A DNA stretch of 64,000 nt from Chlorops oryzae (lineage: Eukaryota > Arthropoda > Insecta > Diptera > Chloropidae). Every line of letters starts with the position of its first letter. Within the stretch, counting starts at the first letter, position 1. The notes under the pieces are model-generated. The model saw only the letters and a list, made by a program, of their open reading frames with translations, did no database searches and was not told the DNA's origin. Both the position numbers and the translations under genes were made by a program. Below are positions 23,270 through 34,977 of the stretch, one piece after another. The DNA lies in NCBI GenBank assembly GCA_020466095.1, contig CM035806.1:90700511-90764510 (forward strand), given 5' to 3'.

Positions 23270-25268
23270 TATGGATTTTTTTTAACAAACCACCGCCCGC
23301 CAACCCCCGACGCTCAACGGTTAAAGTAACGTCATAAACGATGTGAAAAATTTGGCGTATTCCTTATTTATCTGCGACACCCTGTTGTCTATATATATAA
23401 GTATGTAGGAATGCCTCGTTGCACACGCAGTGGACGAACATTTGCACCTACAGACGCGGAGTTAGACTGAACGGACCAACATTCAGACATGCAGACGTAG
23501 AGTAAGACGGAACGGAAAACAACGCTTCGTTAAGTGGAACGATAGAAATTAGACTTTATTGAGAGACGCCGAAGCATTCGGACGCGTTTTTCGTTGTCTA
23601 ATTATAAATTGTTTAAAAAGTGATTAAATTCAAACTAAAATGTTTCAGCGCTAATCGAGTAATTAATCTCAAAATCGTTATTAACAAAACATATTGTAAT
23701 CGTTTCGTGTCTTTAGAAATGAAATCTTTAAAATTGGGGGCTTACCCGGGCTAATTTCCCCCAACAGAAGAGAGCAGATAGAAGACGAAACAAGTGTATA
23801 AGTGACTCGCTTAAAGAGAAGTGTTCGGATAATCCCCACCAAGTGAAACCCCGGAAAACTTCTCTAAACAGAGCTAAAGGGCAAGAGAAGTTGGGCCCAG
23901 AGGTGTCTAAGAGATTGAGTAAAGCGGCATCAAAGTTGCGGCATCAAAGTTGCGGCATCAAAGCTGCGGCACCTCAGTAGCAGAGAGCAGAGTTGGAAGG
24001 ACCGACCAAATATATCGAACTTCGAACATCGAACATATAAGAAGACGCCTAGTGGGGCACGAGAAGAAGAAGACATACTTGCAACAATTTCAGGGTAATT
24101 CAGAGAAGTCAAGACGAGGCAGCGCAGCAGCAGATCTGTGTGATCGACGGCGTTTACGATATTCAAACTTCGAACATAGTTATTGTGCCATACCAATAGA
24201 GAGCAGCACAATAGCTGAACCAAACAGAGCTATTCCATCGTGACGCTAGAGGGCTGAGACGAGCGAGCGGCCATTGGATACTAGTAAACTGTTAAGAGGT
24301 GTCGCTGTTGTAAATAAGTAGTCGGTACAGAGTGCAGGGGGAGAGTGTAGAGTGTACGAGATAAAGTGTACAAGACCAAGAAAATAAGAACTTTAAGAAA
24401 AGGCTCTAAATCTGATTAAAGATTTTAACAAGTTTTTATACCATCAAAAAAAAAATTAAAAACAAGGAAAAAAGGAAAAAACTTCAATAGCGAAGCACAA
24501 CGGGCGCATGGCAATTTTTTCCAAAGTCAGGCCAAAAGTGTCATTCCTTCAAGTTTGAGAGAATAATAATATGAAGAGAAAATTTCCCTATTATTTCAAA
24601 AGAAAATAGATCTTTAAAAGAGAGCCATTATATTAAGTACTAGTAATATATAGTGTTTATTAAAATTGTTAATTTATAATATTATTGTCACTTAATGATA
24701 CCGACCTGAAGACAAAGTTGACCGAGCTCGGACTTAACACGACCGGATGGAACTCCAAGATCGGCTCATCGAACACTTCGGGCTACAAGGAGATGTAGAA
24801 GACGAAGACGAAATGATGTCTTCATCATCGTATCATTTACCAGTTCTACCAGTGACTACATTATCGCTCACAGATATCCAATACTCTTTTACATCATTTT
24901 CTGGAACAGGATATCCGAAAGTTAACCAATGGTTGGAAGAAATCGAGGATAATGCGCAGGCAGGTCATTGGAATTAGCTTCAAAAATTTATCTACGCAAA
25001 ACAGTTGCTGAAGGGAGCTCCTGGATTGTTTGAAAGAGGCAAAGCAAACATAAAAACCGGGACAACCTTGCGGGATTTTCTGTTGCGTAAATTCGGTGAA
25101 AGACTTTCGGATGCACAAAATTTTGAAAAACCAAAAAAAGAGACCGAATGAGTCACGAATATCTTTATAATCTAATAGAAATGAACAGATCAAGTGATAT
25201 TGACGATGGGAGCCTAATCGAATATTTTATCGAAAGAAGACCAGATACCAGAATAAACAAAAGTAATT
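23270..25268 (+). mobile_element. Element D: 5' part of an LTR retroelement (partial)
   Basis: A promoter-like TATATATAAG near 23391, then a leader with 'ttgggggcttacccggg' (about 23736-23752), which resembles the start of the internal region of some fly LTR elements, then a gag fragment. No 3' half follows. At about 25269 the sequence switches abruptly into the ~490-bp satellite unit. LTR boundaries cannot be fixed because the partner LTR is missing. A 14-15-bp unit (gcggcatcaaagtt) is repeated three times at about 23922-23968. Confidence 0.55.
24747..25262 (+). pseudogene. gag: Element D gag fragment
   Basis: Starts 'MELQDRLIEHFG', then an acidic/Ser-rich linker and a capsid-like region: 'FSGTGYPKVNQWLEEIEDNA', a stop at 24975, 'LQKFIYAKQLLKGAPGLFERG', 'TLRDFLLRKFGE' in the same phase, a stop at 25149, then 'EYLYNLIEMNRSSDIDD...LIEYFIE' one frame over. 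This is the retrotransposon Gag layout seen in insect Ty3/gypsy elements. No zinc knuckle or pol remains because the sequence ends at the satellite junction. Confidence 0.7.
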
Positions 25269-25862
25269 TAAGTTTGTTTGTATGCACATGCATACAGAGA
25301 GTTGTTTTTGCAACTCTCACTATGAAAGCCTAGGAGTTAAACTTCTCTTTCTTTGATAGCGAATCAACTGATTCCTATTTCTGTGGCATTTTTGGTCGTT
25401 TTTTTTGGTGACACTTTTCTGCAACAAAAGTTTTTATTCTAGAGAAACATTAATTAATTTCTTAATGTGCAAATGTTCCTAAAGCGATGCTTGAGAAAAT
25501 CATCCATTAGCGACTATTTGCTGACGTTTTTCGACCTGCCGTCTGGGGTCTCATCAGAGCAATTTTTATGGATTGACTGAATATTGAGCCAAATTTCGGT
25601 TTGCGTATTAAACTACCTTTGACTGCAATTCATACCCTTGGATTGTATCATCAGAAATGCCTCCTAATGGGAGATCTAACTAAAGCTTTTAAGCGTGAAA
25701 GCATTCACTAAACTAATCAGTTCGTGTTCTATGCTGGCTGGTTCCCCGGTTTTGTATAAATTTTTTTTGTATGCATAAGCAAACAGAGAGTTGTTTTTGC
25801 AATTGAAACTATGAAAGTATGTGAGCTAAACTTCTCTATCTTTGATAGCGAATCAACTTATT
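25269..25862 (+). repeat. ~490-bp satellite unit, plus orientation (1.2 units)
   Basis: Matches the units of 28682-33157 in reverse complement. The 'tatgca...cagagagttgtttttgcaa' phrase occurs at 25284 and again at about 25775, giving a ~490-bp period. Ends at about 25862, where the sequence turns into the opposite orientation. Confidence 0.85.
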
Positions 25863-25945
25863 CTTGTGACAAAACTTTCGTTGCAGAAAATTGTAGCCAA
25901 AAAAGATATCAAAAATTCAACATAAATAGGAATCAGTTGATTCGC
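25863..25945 (-). repeat. Satellite fragment, minus orientation, left of element E
   Basis: About 83 bp ending 'ataggaatcagttgattcgc', in the same orientation as the array to the right of element E. Together with 25269-25862 it forms an inverted junction. Confidence 0.75.
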
Positions 25946-26940
25946 ATGGCGTATGGTTCTGATTGAACCATCTGGGAATATATGTTGAATACATGCACCA
26001 AGACCATAGTTAGATGCGTCCGCGGCTACGATGATGTCATGTTGTGGATCATAGTGGGTTAGAAGCAAGTCTGATGATAAAAAATGTTTAAGATTTGTGA
26101 AACACTCATGGTGCTCTGTAGTTCAGCTCCATTTTGAATTCTGCTTGAAGAGTGAATCGAGTGGACCTCTGTATTCTCGTAATTTATTGATGAATTGACC
26201 GTAAAAATTCATTGCGCCCAAAAATGAACGAAGTTGTGTGACGTCATTTGGCTCAGGCATTTGAGAAACTGCTGCATTTTGCTCTGGATCAGGCCTTTAT
26301 CCATCCTGACTAACCACAAATCCCAGATACTTTACTTTTGTAACATGAAATTTACATTTTTCAATTTTCACTTTAAATTCGTAATACTGAATACTATGTA
26401 GCACGTCTTTCAGTTTATCATAATGGTCTTCTTGGGTTTTTCCAGAAATAAAGTAGTCATCAATATAAGCAGCTACTTCTGATAGGCCTGATAGCATTTG
26501 GTCCATTATTTGCTGGAAAATGGCAGGAAATGTTTTTACTCCAAAAACCATTCTGTTGTAGCAAAATAGTCCCAAATGAGTGTTGATAGTAAGTAGCTCT
26601 TTGCACTTTTCGTCAACCTCCACTTGTAAAAATGAATCTGAAAGATCGATATAACTGAAAATTTTTGAGTTTGCCATTTTTCGAAGATGTCTTCAGGCAA
26701 GGGTAGTGGATATTGATGCATTTCCAGCGCATTATTAAGTCCCGTTGAGAAATCGGCACAGACTCTTATGCTACAATTCGGTTTCCTTATAACGACAATT
26801 GGAGCCGTCCAATCGGAATGGTTGACTGGTGCTATGACATCGCTGTCCTGTAGCCTTTTCAACTCAGCTTCGACTAGTCCCTGTAGTGCGTATGAGACTG
26901 GCTGTTTCGGCGAAAAACTTGTTGTCCGAGTTTAACTGTC
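25946..26940 (-). pseudogene. pol: Element E reverse transcriptase and start of RNase H (truncated)
   Basis: Segments in two frames give 'SDVIAPVNHSDWTAPIVVIRKPN', 'RVCADFSTGLN', 'SYIDLSDSFLQVEVDE', 'VFGVKTFPAIFQQIMD', the catalytic AYIDD near 26470, and 'KVKYLGFVVSQDG'. After a stop come 'LRSFLGAMNFYGQFI' and the RNase H start 'VAADASNYGLGACIQ'. The protein is cut at 'RHA' where satellite DNA begins at 25945. Frame breaks at about 26290, 26700 and 26070. Non-functional. Confidence 0.85.
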
Positions 26941-27003
26941 AAATGGGCTTTGACTTTTGTGCATAGGCCCAAAAAATAATTGAAAACTGTTGGAAAATTT
27001 TTT

Positions 27004-27345
27004 TTAGCATTTCAATGATAATTGAATTGGATTCCATACTTCCCTGTGGCTTATTTTTTCCAGTGATGATTGGCTGCACACCGTGTTGATCGGTTCTTCA
27101 TCCAATTTGAAAGCGGATATCCAATCAAGACCCATTATATTCAGACCTTCTATTGGAGTGATTCGGCCTGTGAGTAACATAGGTGTGCTCCGAAAAGTGA
27201 CATTACAGGTTAATTTTCCAGACATGGGTAGTTTACTCGTCGCGCCTCGAGCTGCATGTTTAACTTCATCTACATATTTTATGTTAAGCTTCTTGAAAAG
27301 TTTTTCTGACAATAATGTTATGTCAGATGCAGTGTCAAATTGCAA
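27004..27345 (-). pseudogene. Element E protease segment
   Basis: Short frame beginning 'MQFDTASDITLLSEKLFKKL'; the D-T-A triad is the active site of retroviral-type aspartic proteases. It then shows 'NIMGLDWISAF', the second conserved box. It is separated from gag and RT by frame breaks. Confidence 0.75.
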
Positions 27346-27404
27346 ATCAACGTTGACGCCATAAATATCGACAATGAAATATTTTCGTCTAACTGAATTG
27401 ATTT

Positions 27405-28397
27405 CTATGGTGCTGAAAATGCTGTTTGTCGCTTCTCCACTTGTGGGCTTTTCACTCTTTTCTTCTGCAGATGGTTTGGAATTTTTGTGTTTATCCTTTT
27501 TTTCCTTACGTTAACGACCGGCGTTGCAATAACCATCTTTATGACCGACTTTTTGACAAACTTCGCAATTGTGTTTACGAAAAGTGCATTTTGATGCATA
27601 GTGAAGTGATCCACAGTACCAGCAAGCAGATTTTGGAAAAGCAGCTTTATTATGTTTTGCGTATAATTTATGAACCAGCGATTCTTTTTTTTCTATGAGA
27701 GCTGTGTCAGCTTTCAAATTTATGACGCGTTGGCACTCTATGGATAATATGTCCAAATAAATAGATGCTGCCTCGCTGTTTAATTTTGCAAGCATTTTGG
27801 TTATGACATCGAAATCAGATTCTGATTTAAGCCCCATTATAAAAATTAAACACTTAAATTGATCTAATGTCAATTCATTTAATTTGATTTTTCGCATTCT
27901 TTGTTGACTTAACCCGCATAAGTTATGAAATTAGTATTGGTATCTTTCACTTTTTGCGGACAATTTTGTCTTATGTAAAAAAGCGATGTTTGAATACCAA
28001 AAAGATCTGTCAGCTTTTGTACTGTCTCAGTGAAGTTGAAATCGCGTGCGTGTTTTGGTAATATGTAATTGGTATATTTGTTGTATACCGGTGTGCTGAG
28101 CTTTCTGAGTAGTAACCTCAATTTTGTGGCATCATCAAAATTGACGGCATCTTCTTCGAATAGATCTTCGTAGCGTGCATACCATATGTCAAACGTTAGG
28201 CAATCTTCTGGTGTGAAACAAAATTTGCTGATATTTGGAAAAAGGGCTTTTATAAGATATTCAGCTTCTTTTTCAAATTTGTGTACGCCTGATGTTTGTG
28301 TAGCTGTTGGGGAACTGTAAGGTTGCTTGATTAGTTCTTGAATCGCTGCATTATCTCTTTTGCGCTGCTCATTCATTTGGCGAAATAGTTCTTTCAT
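27405..28397 (-). pseudogene. gag: Element E gag (broken)
   Basis: First segment 28397-27909 holds the matrix/capsid-like part ('LIKALFPNISKFCFTPED', 'DDATKLRLLLRKLS'). After a stop it continues at 27897-27405 with 'KCLIFIMGLKS' and two knuckles, CWYCGSLHYASKC and CEVCQKVGHKDGYC, then a basic tail. The CX2C-H-C pair followed by C-x2-C-x4-H-x4-C is typical of the Mag-type Gag. At least one stop and one frameshift interrupt it. Confidence 0.82.
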
Positions 28398-28439
28398 TGC
28401 CTCTGCGTAAATGATTGCGATTTGTTATATTGAACGATT

Positions 28440-28681
28440 ACTTTCAATTAAACCGCAGTGTCCGAATTCTCGTCGCCACTTTATATATTTACGAATTCAA
28501 GTAAATTACTTTTATTTAAATATATGTATTAAACGAATACACTAACAACTGCACAAGCGAGTATCGAATGTTGTCTCCCCATTCTCTTCTATCTCGTTAT
28601 TCGTCGTCCCCACGTACATGCTAAAAACGTTGCGTCTGCACTACTGATGATATGAGCGCAGAGTTGCATGCGGGTGCAACA
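28440..28681 (-). repeat. Element E 5' LTR and primer-site region
   Basis: Reading leftwards, TGTTGCACCC starts at 28681. AATAAA-like sequence lies around 28520, and 'GTGGCGACGAGAATTCGG' (28462-28479) looks like a primer-binding site. The inner LTR edge is uncertain and there is no second LTR to compare with. Confidence 0.5.
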
Positions 28682-31600
28682 GAATGCTTTCAAGCTTAAA
28701 AACTTGAGTTAGATAGGAGTCATTTCTGATACTACAATTCAAGGGTATGAATTGCAGTCATAGGTAGTTTATTACGCAAACCGAAATTTGACTCAATAGT
28801 CAGCCAATCCGTAAAAATTGCTCTGATGAGACCCTAGCCGGCACGTCAAAACGAACGTCAGCAAATAGTCGCTTATGGATGATTTTCTCAAGCATCACTT
28901 AAAAATACATTTGCACATTAATAAATTGATTAATGTTCTTCTAGAATAAAAACATTCGTTTCACAAAAGTGTCACAAAAAAAGGGACCAAAAATGCAACT
29001 AATATAGAAATCAGTTGATTCGCTATCAAAGAAAAGAAGCTAAGCTCATAAACTTTCATAGTTTAGATTGCAAAAACTACTCTCTGTATGTAAGAGCATA
29101 CAAACAAACTTAATACAAAACTGGGGAGCCAGCCAGCATTGAATACGAACTGATTAGTTGAGTGAATGCTTTAAACCTTAAAAGTTTTAGTTAGATCTCC
29201 CACTAGGAGTCATTTCTGATGCTACAATTCTAGGGTATGAATTGCAGTCAAAGGAAGTTTATTACGCAAACCGAAATTTGACTCAATAGTCAGCCAAGCC
29301 GTAAAAATTGCTCTGATAAGACCCCAGACGGCAAGTCCAAACGTACGTCAGCAAATAGTCGCTTATGGATGATTTTCTCAAGCATCGCTTGAAAATACAT
29401 TTGCATATTAATAAATTGATTAATGTTCTTCTAGAATAAAAACTTTCGTTGCAGAAAAGTGTCGCCGAAAAAGGGACCAAAAATGCAACAAAAATAGAAA
29501 TCAGTGAATTCGCTACCAAAAAAAGACAAGCTTAGGTCATATACTTTCATAGTTAAAATTACAAAAACGACTCTCTGTATGCATATGCATACAAACAAAC
29601 TTAATAAAAAACCGGGGAGCCAGCCAGCATAGGATACGAACTGAATAGTTTAGTGAATGCTTTCAAACTTAAAAGCTTTTGTTATATCTCCCATTAGGAG
29701 TCATTTCTGATGCTACAATTCAAGGGTATGAATTGCAGGCAAAGGAAGTTTATTACGCAAACCGAAATATGACTCAATAGTCAGCCAAGCCGTAAAAATT
29801 GCTCCGCTGAGACCCCAGATGGCAAGTCCAAACGCACGTCAGCAAATAGTCGCTTATGGATGATTTTCTCAAGCAGCGCTTGAAAATACATTTGCATATT
29901 AATAAATTGATTAATGTTCTTCTAGAATAAAATTTTTCGTTGCAGAAAAGTGTCGCCGAAAAAGGGACCAAAAATGCAACAAAAATAGGAATCAGTTAAT
30001 TCGCAATCAAAGATAAAGAAGTTAAGCTCATATACTTTCATAGTAAAAATTGCAAAAACAACTCTCTGTATGCATATCCATACAAACAAACTAAATACAA
30101 AACCGGAGAGCAAGCCAGCATAGAACATGAACTGATTAGTTTAGTGAATGCTTTCAAACTTAAAAGCTTTAGTTATATCTCCCATTAGGAGTCATTTCTG
30201 ATACCACAATTCAAGGGTATGAATTGCAGGCAAAGGAAGTTTATTACGCAAACCGAAATATGACTCTATAGTCAGCCAAGCCGTAAATATTGCTCCGCTG
30301 AAACCCCAGATGGCAAGTCCAAACGTACGTCAGCAAATAGTCGCTTATGGATGATTTTCTCAAGCAGCGCTTGAAAATACATTTGCATATTAATAAATTG
30401 ATTAATGTTCTTCTAGAATAAAATTTTTCGTTGCAGAAAAGTGTCGCTGAAAAAGGGACCAAAAATGCTACAAAAATAGGAATCAGTTAATTCGCAATCA
30501 AAGATAAAGAAGTTTAGGTCATATACTTTCATAGTAAAAATTGCAAAAACAACTCTCTGTATGCATATCCATACAAACAAACTAAATACAAAACCGGAGA
30601 GCAAGCCAGCATAGAACATGAACTGATAAGTTTAGTGAATGCCTTCAAACTTAAAAGCTTTAGTTATATCTCCCATTAGGAGTCATTTCTGATACTACAA
30701 TTCAAGGGTATGAATTGCAGGCAAAGGAAGTTTTTTTACGCAAACCGAAATATGACTCAATAGTCAGCCAAGCCGTAAATATTGCTCCGCTGAAACCCCA
30801 GATGGCAAGTCCAAACGTACGTCAGCAAATAGTCGCTTATGGATGATTTTCTCAAGCAGCGCTTGAAAATACATTTGCATTTTAAATTATAAATTTTTTA
30901 AATAAAAATTTCTTGCAGAAAAGTGTCGCCGAAAAAGGGACCAAAAATGCTACAAAAATAGGAATCAGTTAATTCGCAATCAAAGATAAAGAAGTTTAGG
31001 TCATATACTTTCATAGTTAAAATTGCAAAAACAACTCTCTGTATGCATATGCATACAAACAAACTAAATACAAAACCGGAGAGCAAGCCAGCATAGAACA
31101 TGAACTGATTAGTTTAGTGAATGCTTTGAAACTTAAAAGCTTTAGTTCTATCTCCCATTAGGAGTCATTTCTGATGCTACAATTCAAGGGTATGAATTGC
31201 AGGCAAAGGAAGTTTTTTTACGCAAACTAAAATATAACTCAATAGTCAGCCAAGCCGTAAAAATTGCTCCGCTGAGACCCCAGATGGCAAGTCCAAACGT
31301 ACGTCAGCAAATAGTCGCTTATGGATGATTTTCTCAAGCATCGCTTGAAAATACATTTGCATATTAATAAATTGATTAATGTTCTTCTAGAATAAAAACT
31401 TTCGTTGCAGAAAAATGTCACCGAAAAAGGGACCAAAAATGCAACAATAATAGGAATCAGTTGATTCGCAATCAAAGAAAGAGAAGTTAAGCTCATATAC
31501 TTTCATAGTTAAAATTGCAAAAACAACTTTCTGTGTACATATGGATACCAACAATTTTTATACAAAACCGGAGACGCAGCCAACAAAGAACACGAACTGA

Positions 31601-33157
31601 TTGGTTTAGTGAATGCTTTCAAGCTTAAAAGCTTTAGTTTGATCTCCCATTAGGAGTCATTTCTGACGTTAAAATTCAAGGGTATGAATTGCAGTCAAAG
31701 GAAGTTCAATACGCAAACCGAAATTGGATTCAATAGTCAGCCCATCCGTAAAAATTGCTCTGATGAGACCCCACACAGCAGGTCGAAACGTACGTCAGCA
31801 AAAAGTCGCTGATGGATGATTTTCCCAAGCATCGCTTCAAAATGCATTTGCACATTAATACATTGATTAATGTTCTTCTAGAAGAAAAACTTTCGTTGCA
31901 GAAAAGTGTCACCGAAAAAGGGACCAAAAATGCAACAAAAATAGGAATCAGTTAATTCGCAATCAAAGAAAGAGAAGTTTAGCTAATATACTTTCATAGT
32001 TAAAATTGCAAAAACAACTCTCTGTGTACATATGCATACAAACTTAATACAAAACCGGAGAGCCAGCCAGCATATAACACGAACTGATTAGTTAACTGAA
32101 TGCTTTCAAGTTTAAAAGCTTCAGTTAGAACTCCCATTAGGAGTCATTTCTGATGTTACAATTCAAGGGTATGAATTGGAGTCAAAGGTAGTTTATTACG
32201 CAAACTAAAATTTGACTCAATAGTCAGCCAATCCGTAAAAAGTGCGCTGATGAGACCCCAGAGGGTAGGTCAAAACGTACGTCAGCAAATAGTCGCTTAT
32301 GGATGATTTTCTCAAGCATCGCTTGAAAATACATTTGCACATTTATAAATTGATTAATGTTCTCCTAGAAGAAAAACTTTCGTTGCAGAAAAGTGTCACC
32401 GAAAAAGGGACCAAAAATGCAACAAAACTAGGAATCAGTTGATTCGCAATCAAAGAAAGAGAAGTTCAGCTCATATACTTTCATAGTTTAAATTGTAAAA
32501 ACAACTCTCTGTATACATATGCATACAAACAAGCTTAATACAAAACCGGAGAGTCAGCCAGCATAAAACACGAACTGATTAGTTTAGTGAATGCTTTCAA
32601 GCTTAAAAGCTTTAGTTAGATCTCCCATTAGGAGTCATATCTGATGTTACGATTCAAGGGTATGAATTGCAGTCAAAGATAGTTTATTACGCAAACTCAA
32701 ATTCGACTCAATAGTCAGCCAATCCTCAAAAATTGCTCTGATGAGACCCCAGACGGCAGGTCCAAACGGACGCCAGCAAATAGTCTCTTATGGATGATTT
32801 TCTCAAGCATCGCTTGAAAATACATATGCACATTTTGAAATTGATAAATGTTCTTCGAGAATAAAAACTTTCGTTGCAGAAAGGTGTCACCGAAAAAGGG
32901 ACCAAAAATGCAACAAAAATAGTCATCAGTTAATTCGCTATCAAAGAAAGATAAGTTAAGCTCATTAACTTTTATAGTTAAAATTGCAAAAACATCTCTC
33001 TGTATGAATATGCATACAAACAAAGTTAATACAAAACCGGAGACCCAGCCAACAAAGAACACGAACTGATTAGTTAAGTGAATGCTTTCGAGCATAAAAG
33101 CTTTAGTTAGATTTCCCATAAGGGGTCATTTCTGATGCTGCAATTCAAGGGTGTGAA
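28682..33157 (-). repeat. ~490-bp tandem repeat array, about 9 units
   Basis: The phrase 'aagggtatgaattg' (or close variants) recurs at 28741, 29232, 29722, 30213, 30704, 31186, 31678, 32165, 32656 and 33146, a period of 482-492 bp. Units differ by scattered substitutions. Open frames of 65-85 codons appear in nearly every unit at the same place, but they are not recognisable proteins. Most likely a satellite or an amplified fragment of a mobile element. Confidence 0.92.
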
Positions 33158-33217
33158 GTGAGTAGGGTGGCTATGTTCGTTCTGGGTGTGCAACTTTTTT
33201 TCGTATGGAAAATCGGA

Positions 33218-33745
33218 AAAAGTCACGCATTGAAATCTTTGGTGGTTTGAATGGGAAGTCGAACATTGAAATTTTTGGTGGTTTGTATGAGAAGTCGCAC
33301 ATTGAAATTGTTGTTGGTTTGTATGAGAAGTTGCACACTGAAATTTTTGGTGGTTTGTATGAGAAGTCGCAAATTGAAATTTTTGGTGGTTTGTATGAGA
33401 AGTCGCACATTGAAATTTTTGGTGGTTTGTGTGAGAAGTCGCACATTGAAATTTTTGATGGTTTATATGAGAAGCTTCGCACATTGAAATATTTGGTGGT
33501 ATGTATGAGAAGTCGCACATTGAAATTTTTGGTGGGTTGTATGAAAAGACGCACATTGAAGTTTTTGGTGGTTTGTATGAGAAGTCGCACATTGAAAATT
33601 TGGATGGTTTATATGAGAAGATTCGCACATTGAAATTTTTGGTGGTTTGTATGAAAAGTCGCACATTGAAAATTTTGGTGATTTGTATGCGAAGTCGCAC
33701 ATTGAAATATTTGATGGTTTATATGAGAAGGTTCGCATTGAGCCT
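33218..33745. repeat. 36-bp minisatellite, about 14 copies
   Basis: Unit 'gaagtcgcacattgaaattt' plus 'ttggtggtttgtatga'. Because 36 is a multiple of three and the unit lacks stops in several frames, both strands show long open frames with a 12-residue period. Some units carry 2-base insertions. I see no start context, domain or promoter, so I do not call a gene. Confidence 0.9.
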
Positions 33746-33756
33746 CATTAAAGGGG

Positions 33757-34190
33757 TGCGGGGCTGAGAAATTGTGCAGTAGGAGAGCATAAATAGTTCA
33801 AAATGTTAACAATAGGCTAGAGCTGGAGTTGACTTATCGCCGCTGAAGTCATTGAGGTGAAGATAAGGCATGATTTTTTAGCGAGAAGAAGTTGAAGCTT
33901 GCCTCATTGAATGTTTAATAAAAAAATTTTCAAGTTCAAGTTCAGTTCAATCAGGGGGATATTTTTGGGATTGAATGTTTTGAAAAATTAGTACTTATAT
34001 GTGTGAGTATGAGGTGGGTGAGAAACTGTACGGTAGGAGAGCATATATAGTTCAATTAGTTCAATATGTAAACATTGGGCTAGAGCTGGAGTTGAGTTAT
34101 CGCTACTGAAGTCATTGATATGAAGATAAGGCATGATTTTTTTTTAGCCAGAACAAGTTAAAGCTTGCCTTATTGGATGTTTATTGGCTT
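33757..34190. repeat. Direct repeat pair, about 170-180 bp each
   Basis: 33757-33927 and about 34011-34190 share 'gtaggagagcata', 'gctagagctggagttga', 'ctgaagtcattga', 'gaagataaggcatgattttt' and 'aagcttgcct'. The period is about 255 bp. Non-coding. Confidence 0.7.
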
Positions 34191-34462
34191 GCCTCTGCTA
34201 TGTAACAATAATTTCCTGTACACAAGCAGACATACTAAGAGAATTTTATTACAGGTTCCGTTTCTGAACTAATAGGTATGAATATAAGTTGAACAGCTGT
34301 ATCAGCCTCAAAAGAAAAATAAATATTTTTATTCATTCACGGTTAAGGGGGTATAAAATTTTTTTGGAAAAGAAAAACAAACAGTTGCATCCCGTTTTTT
34401 TCTTAAGAAAAACTTATGGATAAGAATTGTACAACATGAGCCAAACTGTGAAGCGAAGTGTG

Positions 34463-34500
34463 TATAAAATCAGTTTTTCTCCTTTGACTTAACCATTCTT
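34463..34500 (+). promoter_or_regulatory. Candidate core promoter of the DNA polymerase gene
   Basis: TATAAAA at 34463-34469 and an initiator-like CCATTC with its A at 34495, 32 nt downstream, the usual fly spacing. It sits upstream of a predicted 5' exon ending in a good splice donor at 34824. Confidence 0.45.
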
Positions 34501-34824
34501 TAAAGTGAAATCAAACAGTTCAGTTTAAGTTTAGTGCAGTAATTGGAGGCAACTAAACAAAAGTTCAAACAAACAAAAATTAACCTTACGATTCGAGTAA
34601 TCAAGACAAAATAGCCAGTTCTTTTAATTTTCTTTCTTCATATTAAAAACGAAATAATCGATCGTGAGCGTCGGTTTCGAAAGCAGTGTTGTCTTTAAGT
34701 GTATTAAAACCCCGTGGACTTGTCCAATCCATATCGTGATCCTCGTATTGGTAGTGACTAACGTCCATCGACAAAGTTGACACTCAAAGGCGATCGCAGA
34801 CAATTCCGCCGTCAAACCCCCCAG

Positions 34825-34977
34825 GTATGTGACCCTTTGCATCCTTTTCTGAAGTGTGCACGTAGCATTTAATATTTTTATTTAATGTAATATATTTTAT
34901 ATGTATATTTATTCCTTTCATTCCTACTGGGAACATAGGGTTGAATTTTATATCATATTTTGCTTTTTTGTTTCTAG
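34825..34977 (+). other. Predicted 5' intron of the DNA polymerase gene
   Basis: Exon end CCCCAG, donor GTATGT at 34825; acceptor 'tttttgtttctag' ending at 34977. 153 nt. No ATG is seen in the upstream exon, so translation would begin at 35000. Confidence 0.5.

Larger units (their letters stand above)
25946..28681 (-). mobile_element. Element E: Mag-type gypsy retroelement, truncated
   Basis: Minus-strand LTR element inserted within a satellite unit; the right edge (TGTTGCACCC... reading leftwards from 28681) abuts 'gaatgctttc' of the array. It encodes Gag with two zinc knuckles, protease and RT, and stops inside RNase H at 25946, where satellite sequence resumes. Integrase and the 3' LTR are therefore absent. 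RT wording ('LLTINTHLGLFCYNRMVFGV', 'GLSEVAAYIDDYF') fits the Mag / K02A2.6-like lineage. Many frame breaks. Confidence 0.8.

Noticed and set aside
28682..33157. Repeated open frames of 65-85 codons in the ~490-bp array
   Set aside because: They recur because the unit recurs; they lack domains and start contexts, and are broken in some units.
33218..33745. CRISPR-like array
   Set aside because: Units are contiguous 36-bp tandem repeats without unique spacers, in an insect-type context.
34200..34462. Part of the Polinton-type element with terminal repeats
   Set aside because: I searched the flanks by eye for long inverted ends and saw none.
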